Positions 1-5,424 of a stretch of DNA of 5,424 bases are shown piece after piece. The notes under the pieces were generated by a model that saw only the letters and a program-made list of their open reading frames with translations, had not been told where the DNA came from and ran no database searches. The stretch comes from Euryarchaeota archaeon UBA251. GTDB lineage: Archaea; Thermoplasmatota; Poseidoniia; Poseidoniales; Thalassarchaeaceae. The stretch is taken from contig DAFJ01000014.1 of assembly GCA_002497905.1 (NCBI GenBank), positions 1-5,424 of the forward strand, written 5' to 3'. Positions within the stretch are counted from its first letter, which is position 1. Every line of letters begins with the position of its first letter. The translations under genes were made by a program, and so were the position numbers.

Positions 1-278
1 ACACTGAGGAAAGTCCCCTCTCCACGACGCAAGTGGCCCGGTTCATTCCGGGGGCCCGGGAGGGCCGGCTCTGCAGTAGAAACGAACCGCAGCGGGTGTG
101 TGCGATGAAACCGAAAGGTGGAGATCGCCCGTGGACGGATGGAACGAGCACCCCCACTGGAGCAAGTCCAAACAGCCCCGACGAAGCGCGTCGACGAGGG
201 GCGGGTCGGACGCTCAGTTGAATGCGACCAGCCATATGGTGAACAGAAAGGGGCTTACTCCCTGCACCCTCACCCAAC
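1..278 (+). ncRNA. rnpB: RNase P RNA, archaeal type A-like, 5' part outside the window
   Basis: This is the catalytic RNA of ribonuclease P, which removes 5' leaders from pre-tRNAs. Visible universal elements are the CR-I motif GAGGAAAGTCC at 6-16, a GGAGCAAGTCCAAACAG element at 159-175, and the CR-IV/V motif GAACAGAAAGGGGCTTAC at 241-258. The long-range P4 helix can be drawn directly: A12, G13 and C15-T19 pair with A249-T255, leaving T14 unpaired, which matches the conserved bulged uridine. The AGTAGAAACGAACCGC stretch near 76-91 resembles the conserved core loop. CR-I and CR-V lie about 250 nt apart, shorter than in the E. coli RNA as I recall it. That fits archaeal RNAs, which lack several bacterial helices. 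P1, P3 and the 5' strand of P2 are upstream of the window. The 3' end is estimated from the usual 15-20 nt after CR-V and could be off by about 10 nt. The sequence is clearly more GC-rich than the neighbouring genes. Short ORFs here are chance readings. Confidence 0.95.
175..202 (+). other. Stable hairpin within RNase P RNA (P15/P16-like region)
   Basis: Directly after the GTCCAAACA element, GCCCC (175-179) pairs with GGGGC (198-202). Inside it GACG (180-183) pairs with CGTC (189-192), closing a short loop, with an asymmetric purine-rich bulge at 193-197. Its place between the CCAAA motif and the 3' conserved region matches the P15-P17 substrate-binding arm of type A RNase P RNAs. The pairing is seen in the sequence; the helix name is assigned by position only. 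Confidence 0.6.
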
Positions 279-287
279 CAATCAGCG

Positions 288-3200
288 TCAGCCATCAACG
301 AGAGAAGCTTCGACTCCATCCACGTTCTCTTCAATAACAACACTGACCTCGAATCCAGCCCAACTGCCTTCGTTCCCACCCAATCTATGCAGAAGTGAAC
401 GGTAAGTAACTATCATGCTAGGAAGAAGCAATGACGATGTCAACAGAGCAAAGATGATGAGGAGCATCATCAGTACGAAAAAGTTCTGAAGACCAGGAAT
501 TGAGACAAACAATCCTGCAGCAAGACCCGCAGATGTCGTAGCTGTGGTCTCAAAGATGGTCTGGCCGGTTTTCTCCACCGCCTTGGAAATACCTCCTGGC
601 GTTTCACCCTCATCCTTGATTCGATCGACGATATGGATTGAGTCATCGACTCCGATGCCGAAGACGATTGTACCAATCATGGCAGTGAATACGTTCACAT
701 TCACGCTGCCTCCACGCATCAGCAACGGCTGCCATAGAACCACGACGCCAACCGCAGTCATGGTGAATAACGCAAGACGAGGCGACATGAACAGGAAAGA
801 CATGACGACTAGGAGTACCATCATGGTAGCAAGCGTCGTCTCACTCTGAGCTTCGTGGATACCTGCATTAATGTCTAGAGAAACCGGAAGAGAACCTGTT
901 AACAACGTATTTTCAACCCCGTCCATATCTACTGCGTTGCAGTTCAATGCGGACCCTTCTTCACATCCCGTGCCTGTCAATCGTTGATCGATAATTCTGC
1001 GAAGTTCTCCAGCATCACCGAGATTGATGTAAGGCTGATTTACGTAGACAAGCGTCTTCGTCTCACCGAATCCGCTATCAGCATTCATTAGCATGGAGCG
1101 AACCTCAGGAGAAAGCGTGTCAAAGACCACGTTAACCATCGTCTCGCGGTCCGTCAACAAGAGGAACGGGCACTCTATTCCAGACGCCGGATTGTCCCAG
1201 CAATCTGAATGAAGGAGCCCCCAGAGAGTATCGTCGAAAATTACTGTATCTGTAATTGGATCCTGGACTGTCACTGGAATTGATTTCAAAATTGTAACCA
1301 GTGAAATGGATGTAGTATTGTCAACAGTATCGATATCTTGTGTCTGAATCCGATCAATGGCATCAAGAATTGGCAGGTCCCGAATCGGGGCTGTGTCATT
1401 AACTCGGCCACGATCCTCTGCATCGACAATGAACATATTCGTCTGACCTCCATTGAATACACGGCTATATTCTGCGAGCGCCTCATAGGATTGGAGGCCG
1501 GGAGGCACCTCATCAGAGGATCCAGTGATATCCTTACCAAGCTCATCACTGAGAATCATAGCACCATAAGCACTGAACAGCAATGTCACAACAAGGATAG
1601 CACTTGGTGCTCGGACAGGTATCGTGCCAATGAAGGACCATACAGAGTCATTCGTAGCGCTACGACCCTTCCTATACCGGAGTACATAGGAAAGAGCAGG
1701 GACCATGATCATTGACAGGAAGAAGGTGATTGCAATACCGAGTAAAAGTGTGGTTCCGACGGTACGCATTGGTTTGATTGGAACCAAAGAAGTCCAAGTG
1801 AGGACGTTGAAACCGATGATTGTAGTTAGTGCAGACAACATAATCGCATTCCCAGTTGTGCAGGCAGCATTGACCGTAGCCTGATGATACAACCCCTCAT
1901 CCCAAGGATCAAGCGGGTCGAGGGGTTTTCCCTCACGCTCTGCTTCAAACATACGTTGAGCGTGCTCATCCAGCATCTCATTCCGATTCTCTTCGATACG
2001 ATTCACGAGATGAAGTGCATAATCTACACCTAGGCCAACAAGAATCGGACCTGCGGAGATAATCATTGGCGTGAGCATGATATCAAGGAAAACTGTAGAA
2101 CCAAATGTGATCATTAAACTCAGAATGATTGGCATCCCGCAAATTACCACTACTTTCGGACTACGGTGGAGAACTATCATCGCCAATGCTACGAAGGCAA
2201 CAGAAAGGGGCAACATGCGTTCAACAAGTTCATCGTAGACGGCATCTGAAACATCGTGCAGTACAGGTGTTAGACCAGTGACTGTAATTGCATCGCGCGG
2301 AAGGATCCCTTGACGACTAACATTCATCGAAGAAAGAGCATCACCATAGGAGGTTCTGCAAAGATCCATATCGGGCTCAAAGCCACACTTCTCGAGTAAA
2401 TTCTCGGTATGCTCGATAAAAGCCCGATGATCATAAATTCGATTGCCGCTGTTTGGATCCTTGGGGTCAACCCTACCATCAATCTCCGTCCCATTCATAT
2501 CAAAACGGATACCTATGACTACTACAGCCGTATCCCAGATTCCATCACCTTCGTTATCCGTGATTCCGTCTCCGTCCTCGTCTACAGTAGGATCAGGGTC
2601 CTGCGTATCACGAACGAAATTTCTCATAATCGGGGCTGCATTCTCCACGTATCGATCAATTGTATCTTGATCAGAGGGAATCGAATATCCATCAGAAGGA
2701 GTTGTAGATGTGACTGGGCATCCTTCAGGGTCTATATTTGGAATCTGATACTTCTCCAATGCACAGTTGAATCGCTTGGCAGAACTGTTCGCCTCTTTGA
2801 TGATCTGGGAATGTGAGAGTATCCAGACAACACCATCCTCAGTTCCACGATCATCCTTGGCGTAATCCAGACCACGTTTCAAACCCCCAGCACCTTGGTT
2901 CTCATCATCTCCTTCAATCCAGCTAATCTGTCTCAATATGTCTTGATCAGTAACGTTCTCTGTACCACGACGATCTGCATCAGCAATGGCATTGTCCGTA
3001 TGAACGTACAACAAAACAATGTCAGTGGACCATTGTTCTCTCACCTCAAGCAGGAGTTCTGTTGAATTTGCACCATCCGGTAAGTATACCTCTACATCTC
3101 CATTGATTTGATGCTGAAATTCCATTGACTGAAGAAAGAATGGATAGGTCATCAGAAGGAGACAGACAATCACAAGTGCAGGTGCTCGAAGAATAACGGA

Positions 3201-3416
3201 ATATACCGTACTGAATATCGAGATTCTGAATCTGTCCAGGATATCTACTGCCGTATTCCGATATTGTCCGATAGAGGATCCGATGGCGTCATTGAATGTG
3301 TCACGGGCATTAGAAAGGAAGGCGATTAGGGCTACGAATGGGGGCCATTTCCCTATACTAGACAGAAACTCTGGAAAACTGAAACCCTCCGGAAGGGCAT
3401 CGTCTTCTTCCGCCAT
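288..3416 (-). CDS. RND superfamily exporter, MMPL/HAE3-like (COG1033 type), 1042 aa
   Basis: This is a predicted cytoplasmic-membrane transporter of the RND superfamily, probably driven by proton or sodium flux. It has the duplicated RND layout. TM1 is at about 74-95, and a first extracytoplasmic domain spans about 96-395. TM2-TM6 lie between about 402 and 580, and TM7 at about 603-622. A second extracytoplasmic domain spans about 623-855, and TM8-TM12 lie at about 858-1003. TM4 carries GLGVDYALH (461-469) and TM10 carries GIGVDDSIH (920-928). Their aspartates D465 and D924/D925 match the ion-relay positions of MMPL-type proteins. The first domain contains an acidic calcium-loop segment (273-295), and the two domains hold four close cysteine pairs. 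About 70 residues precede TM1, and an acidic tail of about 38 follows TM12. The ATG at 3416 is the first start after an in-frame stop upstream. It lies 51 bp after the glycosyltransferase stop with no TATA-like box between, so co-transcription is likely. The substrate is unknown; lipids, glycolipids or other amphiphiles are plausible for this family. It is not a tripartite efflux pump by context, since no partner genes are seen. Confidence 0.93.
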   Translation of the reverse strand: MAEEDDALPEGFSFPEFLSSIGKWPPFVALIAFLSNARDTFNDAIGSSIGQYRNTAVDILDRFRISIFSTVYSVILRAPALVIVCLLLMTYPFFLQSMEFQHQINGDVEVYLPDGANSTELLLEVREQWSTDIVLLYVHTDNAIADADRRGTENVTDQDILRQISWIEGDDENQGAGGLKRGLDYAKDDRGTEDGVVWILSHSQIIKEANSSAKRFNCALEKYQIPNIDPEGCPVTSTTPSDGYSIPSDQDTIDRYVENAAPIMRNFVRDTQDPDPTVDEDGDGITDNEGDGIWDTAVVVIGIRFDMNGTEIDGRVDPKDPNSGNRIYDHRAFIEHTENLLEKCGFEPDMDLCRTSYGDALSSMNVSRQGILPRDAITVTGLTPVLHDVSDAVYDELVERMLPLSVAFVALAMIVLHRSPKVVVICGMPIILSLMITFGSTVFLDIMLTPMIISAGPILVGLGVDYALHLVNRIEENRNEMLDEHAQRMFEAEREGKPLDPLDPWDEGLYHQATVNAACTTGNAIMLSALTTIIGFNVLTWTSLVPIKPMRTVGTTLLLGIAITFFLSMIMVPALSYVLRYRKGRSATNDSVWSFIGTIPVRAPSAILVVTLLFSAYGAMILSDELGKDITGSSDEVPPGLQSYEALAEYSRVFNGGQTNMFIVDAEDRGRVNDTAPIRDLPILDAIDRIQTQDIDTVDNTTSISLVTILKSIPVTVQDPITDTVIFDDTLWGLLHSDCWDNPASGIECPFLLLTDRETMVNVVFDTLSPEVRSMLMNADSGFGETKTLVYVNQPYINLGDAGELRRIIDQRLTGTGCEEGSALNCNAVDMDGVENTLLTGSLPVSLDINAGIHEAQSETTLATMMVLLVVMSFLFMSPRLALFTMTAVGVVVLWQPLLMRGGSVNVNVFTAMIGTIVFGIGVDDSIHIVDRIKDEGETPGGISKAVEKTGQTIFETTATTSAGLAAGLFVSIPGLQNFFVLMMLLIIFALLTSSLLLPSMIVTYRSLLHRLGGNEGSWAGFEVSVVIEENVDGVEASLVDG
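2532..2582 (-). other. Calcium-loop (thrombospondin type 3-like) insert in the RND protein
   Basis: Residues 279-295 of the exporter read DEDGDGITDNEGDGIWD, preceded by DPDPTV. The D279-x-D281-x-D283-G-x-x-D287 spacing is that of thrombospondin type 3 and EF-hand-like calcium loops, and a second, shorter DNEGDGIWD turn follows at once. It lies in the first extracytoplasmic domain, where calcium from sea water would be available. Calcium binding is inferred from the motif only. An uncharged role as a flexible acidic linker is the main alternative. Confidence 0.65.
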
Positions 3417-3426
3417 ATACGTGTCA

Positions 3427-3430
3427 CACC
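3427..3430 (-). promoter_or_regulatory. Possible weak ribosome binding site for the RND gene
   Basis: On the minus strand a GGTG lies 10 nt before the ATG at 3416. GGTG is part of the sequence complementary to the archaeal 16S rRNA 3' end (GGAGGTGA). The match is only four bases and the spacing is slightly long, so it is a weak candidate. It fits an internal gene of an operon, which cannot be leaderless unless it has its own promoter, and none is visible here. Confidence 0.3.
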
Positions 3431-3467
3431 AAGTCCGGTCATCAACCGTTCGGGTTCATTCATTGAA

Positions 3468-4412
3468 TCAGAACGATCTGACACGCTGGAGAACAATCCG
3501 GCGCATCAAAGCCCTCGCTCCATGAAGTACGAGACCGGTGAAAGACATTGCAATACCAAGCATTGCAAGCCAAGCACCTGTCAAGCCTGGCCCGACAGAA
3601 AGGGAGATCCCACCTCCGGTAATCTCCTCAACAGTATTGAGCATACCAAGACCAATCGTCGTTCCAGAGATAAGAAGACCCATTCCTGGAAGGCCAAATA
3701 CGAGAAGTGGCTTCTTGTGTGAAAGAGATACAAGAGCATAGGTAAGAACTGTCAGCCCGTGCCCAAATGCAGAGTATGTGGAAGATTTGGGAACATCATA
3801 CCTCACTGTGATTGGCACTTCATTGACCTTGAGCCCTTTCTCAACACACTGATCAAGGACCTCAAGGGTAGATTCCATTCCCTCGTTCTCAAAAGCAAGA
3901 AGATTGAGAGCACGACGATTGAACGCACGGAATCCACTTTGTGTATCTTTAACCCCAAGATCACTCGTCAAATTTGATGCAGTGTTGATCATCGATATAC
4001 CAAGCCTACGGTAAAGAGGCATAGAATCCCGCTTACTTTCCTCCATGAATCGTGAACCAATGACAACATCAACCCCATCCATATCCAATTCGGCAAGCAC
4101 TGCGGGAAGGTCCTCAGGCTCATGCTGGCCGTCACTATCAAGAATGACTAAACGATCAACATCCATCTCTCGTGCAATACGGAATATCGTCCGGATTGCA
4201 GCTCCATAGCCACGGTTAGCACGATGATGATGCACAATCGCACCCGCTCTCGCAGCCAATCTTGAAGAGGCATCTGAAGACCCATCATCAACACACAAAA
4301 CATCGTTGACATGTTCAAGACAACGAACTACTACGGACGCTACCGTCTCCTCCTCATTGAACATCGGAAGTCCGACGAGGGTCCGATCAGAGGCTGGGTT
4401 GAGGCCCGGCAT
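3468..4412 (-). CDS. Family 2 glycosyltransferase, DPM1/polyprenyl-phosphate sugar transferase-like, membrane-anchored
   Basis: This is a predicted GT-A fold inverting glycosyltransferase that moves a sugar from a nucleotide donor to a membrane acceptor, probably a polyprenyl phosphate, at the cytoplasmic face. The catalytic domain fills about residues 10-225. It shows the GT2 opening VGLPMFNEEETV near 13-24, CVDDGSSDAS at 40-49 (nucleotide contact), RANRGYGAAIR at about 64-74, and the metal-binding DSDGQHEPED at 92-101 with D92 and D94 as the DxD. DTQSGFRAFNR follows at 156-166, a motif typical of DPM1/GtrB-like enzymes. Two hydrophobic segments at about 234-258 and 270-298 form a C-terminal membrane anchor, and the tail ends in a basic stretch (RRIVLQRVR). 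Length is normal for this architecture. The start at 4412 places the first beta strand 12 residues in, and it sits about 26 bp from a TATA-like box, which suggests a leaderless mRNA. It is the first gene of a unit with the RND exporter. Sugar and acceptor cannot be told from sequence. Confidence 0.92.
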   Translation of the reverse strand: MPGLNPASDRTLVGLPMFNEEETVASVVVRCLEHVNDVLCVDDGSSDASSRLAARAGAIVHHHRANRGYGAAIRTIFRIAREMDVDRLVILDSDGQHEPEDLPAVLAELDMDGVDVVIGSRFMEESKRDSMPLYRRLGISMINTASNLTSDLGVKDTQSGFRAFNRRALNLLAFENEGMESTLEVLDQCVEKGLKVNEVPITVRYDVPKSSTYSAFGHGLTVLTYALVSLSHKKPLLVFGLPGMGLLISGTTIGLGMLNTVEEITGGGISLSVGPGLTGAWLAMLGIAMSFTGLVLHGARALMRRIVLQRVRSF

Positions 4413-4433
4413 TGGTTAAACTGGGACACAGTC

Positions 4434-4442
4434 CATATTTAA
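4434..4442 (-). promoter_or_regulatory. TATA-like box for the glycosyltransferase/RND unit, implying a leaderless transcript
   Basis: On the minus strand the sequence reads TTAAATATG, an archaeal TATA-like element. Its centre at about 4438 lies 26 bp upstream of the A of the ATG at 4412. Archaeal TATA boxes sit about 26 bp before the transcription start, so transcription would begin at or within a base or two of the start codon. No Shine-Dalgarno-like sequence lies between, which agrees with a leaderless mRNA. The element is seen; the start site is inferred. Confidence 0.6.
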
Positions 4443-4462
4443 TCAATCAGGCATTTCAAAAT

Positions 4463-4480
4463 GATAAGTGAGCGATAAGT
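4463..4480 (+). repeat. Tandem GATAAGT heptamer, 11-bp period, in the divergent promoter region
   Basis: GATAAGT occurs at 4463-4469 and again at 4474-4480, so the copies start 11 bp apart, about one helical turn. The second copy abuts the TATA-like box of the epimerase gene at 4481-4489, where the TFB-binding BRE would lie. A related AGCGTAAGTCATG at 4533-4545 resembles AGCGATAAGTCAT at 4471-4483. The pair lies between the two divergent TATA-like boxes and could be an operator or an extended BRE. Two 7-mers in an AT-rich spacer may also be chance. Confidence 0.35.
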
Positions 4481-4489
4481 CATAAATTA
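4481..4489 (+). promoter_or_regulatory. TATA-like box for the epimerase gene
   Basis: CATAAATTA at 4481-4489 is the best TATA-like element ahead of the ATG at 4543. Its centre at 4485 predicts transcription from about 4510-4512, giving a 5' leader of roughly 30 nt. No AT-rich element lies near 4517, where a box for a leaderless start at 4543 would have to be. The two genes flanking this region therefore seem to use different start modes. Assigned by sequence and distance only. Confidence 0.45.
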
Positions 4490-4507
4490 CCACATCGAAC
4501 ATCTACG

Positions 4508-4549
4508 ATGGGCTCAAGACACATGACCTATGAGCGTAAGTCATGGTAA
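4508..4549 (+). other. Possible 13-codon upstream ORF overlapping the epimerase start
   Basis: An ATG at 4508 opens a 13-codon frame reading MGSRHMTYERKSW, and a second in-frame ATG lies at 4523. The TAA stop at 4547-4549 overlaps the first codons of the epimerase, which starts at 4543 in another frame. The epimerase has no clear Shine-Dalgarno sequence, so ribosomes ending here could restart at 4543. The predicted transcription start (about 4510-4512) lies at or just after the first ATG, so only the shorter 8-codon version may be in the mRNA. A chance ORF is quite possible. Confidence 0.2.
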
Positions 4550-5424
4550 TCTTAGTCACGGGCGGTGCAGGCTTCGTGGGTTCTCATCTTGTTGATCGAT
4601 TAGTAGAGGAGGGGCAGACTGTTCGGGTATTCGACAACTTCTCCAGCGGCCGTGAAGATTTTCTCGAACATCATGGAGACACTATCCAAACTATCGTAGG
4701 GGACCTCCTTGACCTCGATGCAGTAAAATCAGCAATGAAGGGGGTAGAGATGGTCTATCATCTCGCAGCGAATCCAGATATCCGGCTTGGCACCCAAGTC
4801 ACAGATACAGACCTGAAGCAAGGTACTGTGGCTACCTACAATGTCCTTGAGGCCATGCGTCTTGAAGGAACAAAGCGCATTGCCTTCGCAAGCAGCAGTG
4901 TTGTCTACGGTGAAGCCGAAATTATGCCTACACCAGAGGACTACGGCCCCCTATTCCCAATCTCCCTCTATGGAGCATCTAAGCTTGCCTCTGAAGCCCT
5001 GATTACCTCATGGGTAGGTACATTCGGACTACAAGCCTGGATTTTCCGCTTCGCAAACATCGTCGGATCTCGAGGAACCCATGGGGTAATCTTCGACTTC
5101 ATCCACAAGTTACACCGTGATTCAAACCGGTTAGAAGTTCTAGGTAATGGACTTCAGGAAAAGTCATACATGGAAGTGATTGATTGTGCAAGTGCAATGA
5201 TCCATGTAGTGAAGAACACTGACAATCAAATCAATTGCTACAACCTTGGTACTAAAGATACCTGCAGTGTTCGCAGAATTGCTGAGATTGTCCTTGAAGA
5301 AACAGGATGTAAGGATGCATCAATTGACTACACAGGTGGCGATCGCGGATGGGCTGGAGATGTCCCTCGAGCAATGCTCGATGCTCAACGCTTGTTCGAA
5401 TTAGGGTTCACACCCTCGCACGAC
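4543..5424 (+). CDS. NAD-dependent sugar-nucleotide epimerase/dehydratase (GalE-like extended SDR), 3' end outside the window
   Basis: The frame is open for 294 codons to the window edge; full family members are usually 310-330 residues, so little is missing. The product should be a soluble cytoplasmic enzyme that epimerises or otherwise modifies a nucleotide sugar, for example UDP-glucose to UDP-galactose. The Rossmann motif TGGAGFVG is at 6-13. D31 in VFDNFSSG marks NAD rather than NADP preference. GDLLD (53-57) and YHLAA (72-76) are cofactor contacts. The catalytic set is SSS at 117-119 with Y143 and K147 in YGASK. RFANIVG (169-175) follows, as in UDP-sugar epimerases. The late EKSYMEVID segment corresponds to the YV(D/E)V region. 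The ATG at 4543 is certain because an in-frame TAA lies two codons upstream and the Rossmann strand starts at once. It is divergent from the glycosyltransferase/RND unit, which suggests a surface glycan locus. Exact substrate cannot be assigned; a dehydratase or decarboxylase subgroup is less likely. Confidence 0.92.
   Translation, partial: MVILVTGGAGFVGSHLVDRLVEEGQTVRVFDNFSSGREDFLEHHGDTIQTIVGDLLDLDAVKSAMKGVEMVYHLAANPDIRLGTQVTDTDLKQGTVATYNVLEAMRLEGTKRIAFASSSVVYGEAEIMPTPEDYGPLFPISLYGASKLASEALITSWVGTFGLQAWIFRFANIVGSRGTHGVIFDFIHKLHRDSNRLEVLGNGLQEKSYMEVIDCASAMIHVVKNTDNQINCYNLGTKDTCSVRRIAEIVLEETGCKDASIDYTGGDRGWAGDVPRAMLDAQRLFELGFTPSHD

Noticed and set aside
36..60. GC-rich near-palindrome (GGCCCGG ... 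CCGGGGGCC) considered as a terminator or attachment site
   Set aside because: It lies within the RNase P RNA at a position expected for one of its helices and is not followed by a T tract.
33..405. Overlapping plus-strand ORFs of 62-95 codons at the left end
   Set aside because: They cover the RNase P RNA and run into the antisense of the exporter's 3' end. They have no protein-like features, and the conserved RNA motifs explain the sequence.
1338..1715. Plus-strand ORF of 125 codons opposite the exporter gene
   Set aside because: Antisense shadow of the second extracytoplasmic domain and TM7, with no promoter, ribosome site or recognisable motif.
2409..2816. Plus-strand ORF of 135 codons opposite the exporter gene
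   Set aside because: It is antisense to a clearly coding region that includes the acidic calcium-loop segment. Its composition looks like a reverse-strand shadow and no domain is recognisable.
3354..3463. Minus-strand ORF of about 36 codons starting at 3463 between the glycosyltransferase and the exporter
   Set aside because: It is out of frame with the exporter and mostly overlaps its first codons. It has no ribosome site and its sequence looks random.
3759..3977. Plus-strand ORF with cysteine/histidine-rich start (CRVCGRFGNIIPHCDWH) resembling a zinc ribbon
   Set aside because: It lies wholly antisense to the conserved GT2 domain, including the DTQSGFRAF motif region. The C/H pattern is most easily explained as chance.
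4413..4542. Divergent spacer examined for a tRNA, small RNA, riboswitch or attachment site
   Set aside because: No cloverleaf, strong hairpin or long repeat is visible. TATA-like boxes and short heptamers account for what can be seen.

Overview
The window reads as a piece of an archaeal chromosome, most likely a marine Thermoplasmatota (Marine Group II/III type). Three things support this. The RNase P RNA at the left edge has archaeal type A character. TATA-like boxes sit at archaeal distances from the start codons, one of them implying a leaderless mRNA. The large membrane protein is a COG1033-type RND exporter carrying an acidic calcium-loop insert of a style common in secreted proteins of these archaea. 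The lineage is inference; no rRNA or other marker is present. Coding density is high and no mobile element, CRISPR array, tRNA or pseudogene was seen.

Layout. Positions 1 to about 278 (+) hold the RNase P RNA gene (rnpB), missing its 5' part because the window starts inside it. It runs tail to tail into a two-gene minus-strand unit. That unit starts at 4412 with a membrane-anchored family 2 glycosyltransferase (314 aa, 4412 to 3468). It continues after 51 bp with a 1042-residue RND/MMPL-family exporter (3416 to 288). A 130-bp divergent intergenic region (4413-4542) holds a TATA-like box for each direction and a tandem heptamer between them. From 4543 (+) an NAD-dependent sugar-nucleotide epimerase (GalE-like extended SDR) runs off the right edge.

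How the genes may work together. The epimerase would interconvert a nucleotide sugar. The glycosyltransferase resembles enzymes that move a sugar from a nucleotide donor to a polyprenyl phosphate or other membrane acceptor. The RND protein, downstream in the same apparent transcript, could move a lipid or glycolipid product or another amphiphile across or out of the membrane. This suggests a cell-surface glycan or glycolipid module. The link between exporter and glycosyltransferase rests only on gene order.

No clearly novel system is visible. The points most worth a second look are the exporter's extracytoplasmic domains (a calcium-type loop and four close cysteine pairs), the apparent leaderless start of the glycosyltransferase, the tandem GATAAGT motif and small upstream ORF before the epimerase, and the lack of any visible terminator between the exporter and rnpB.
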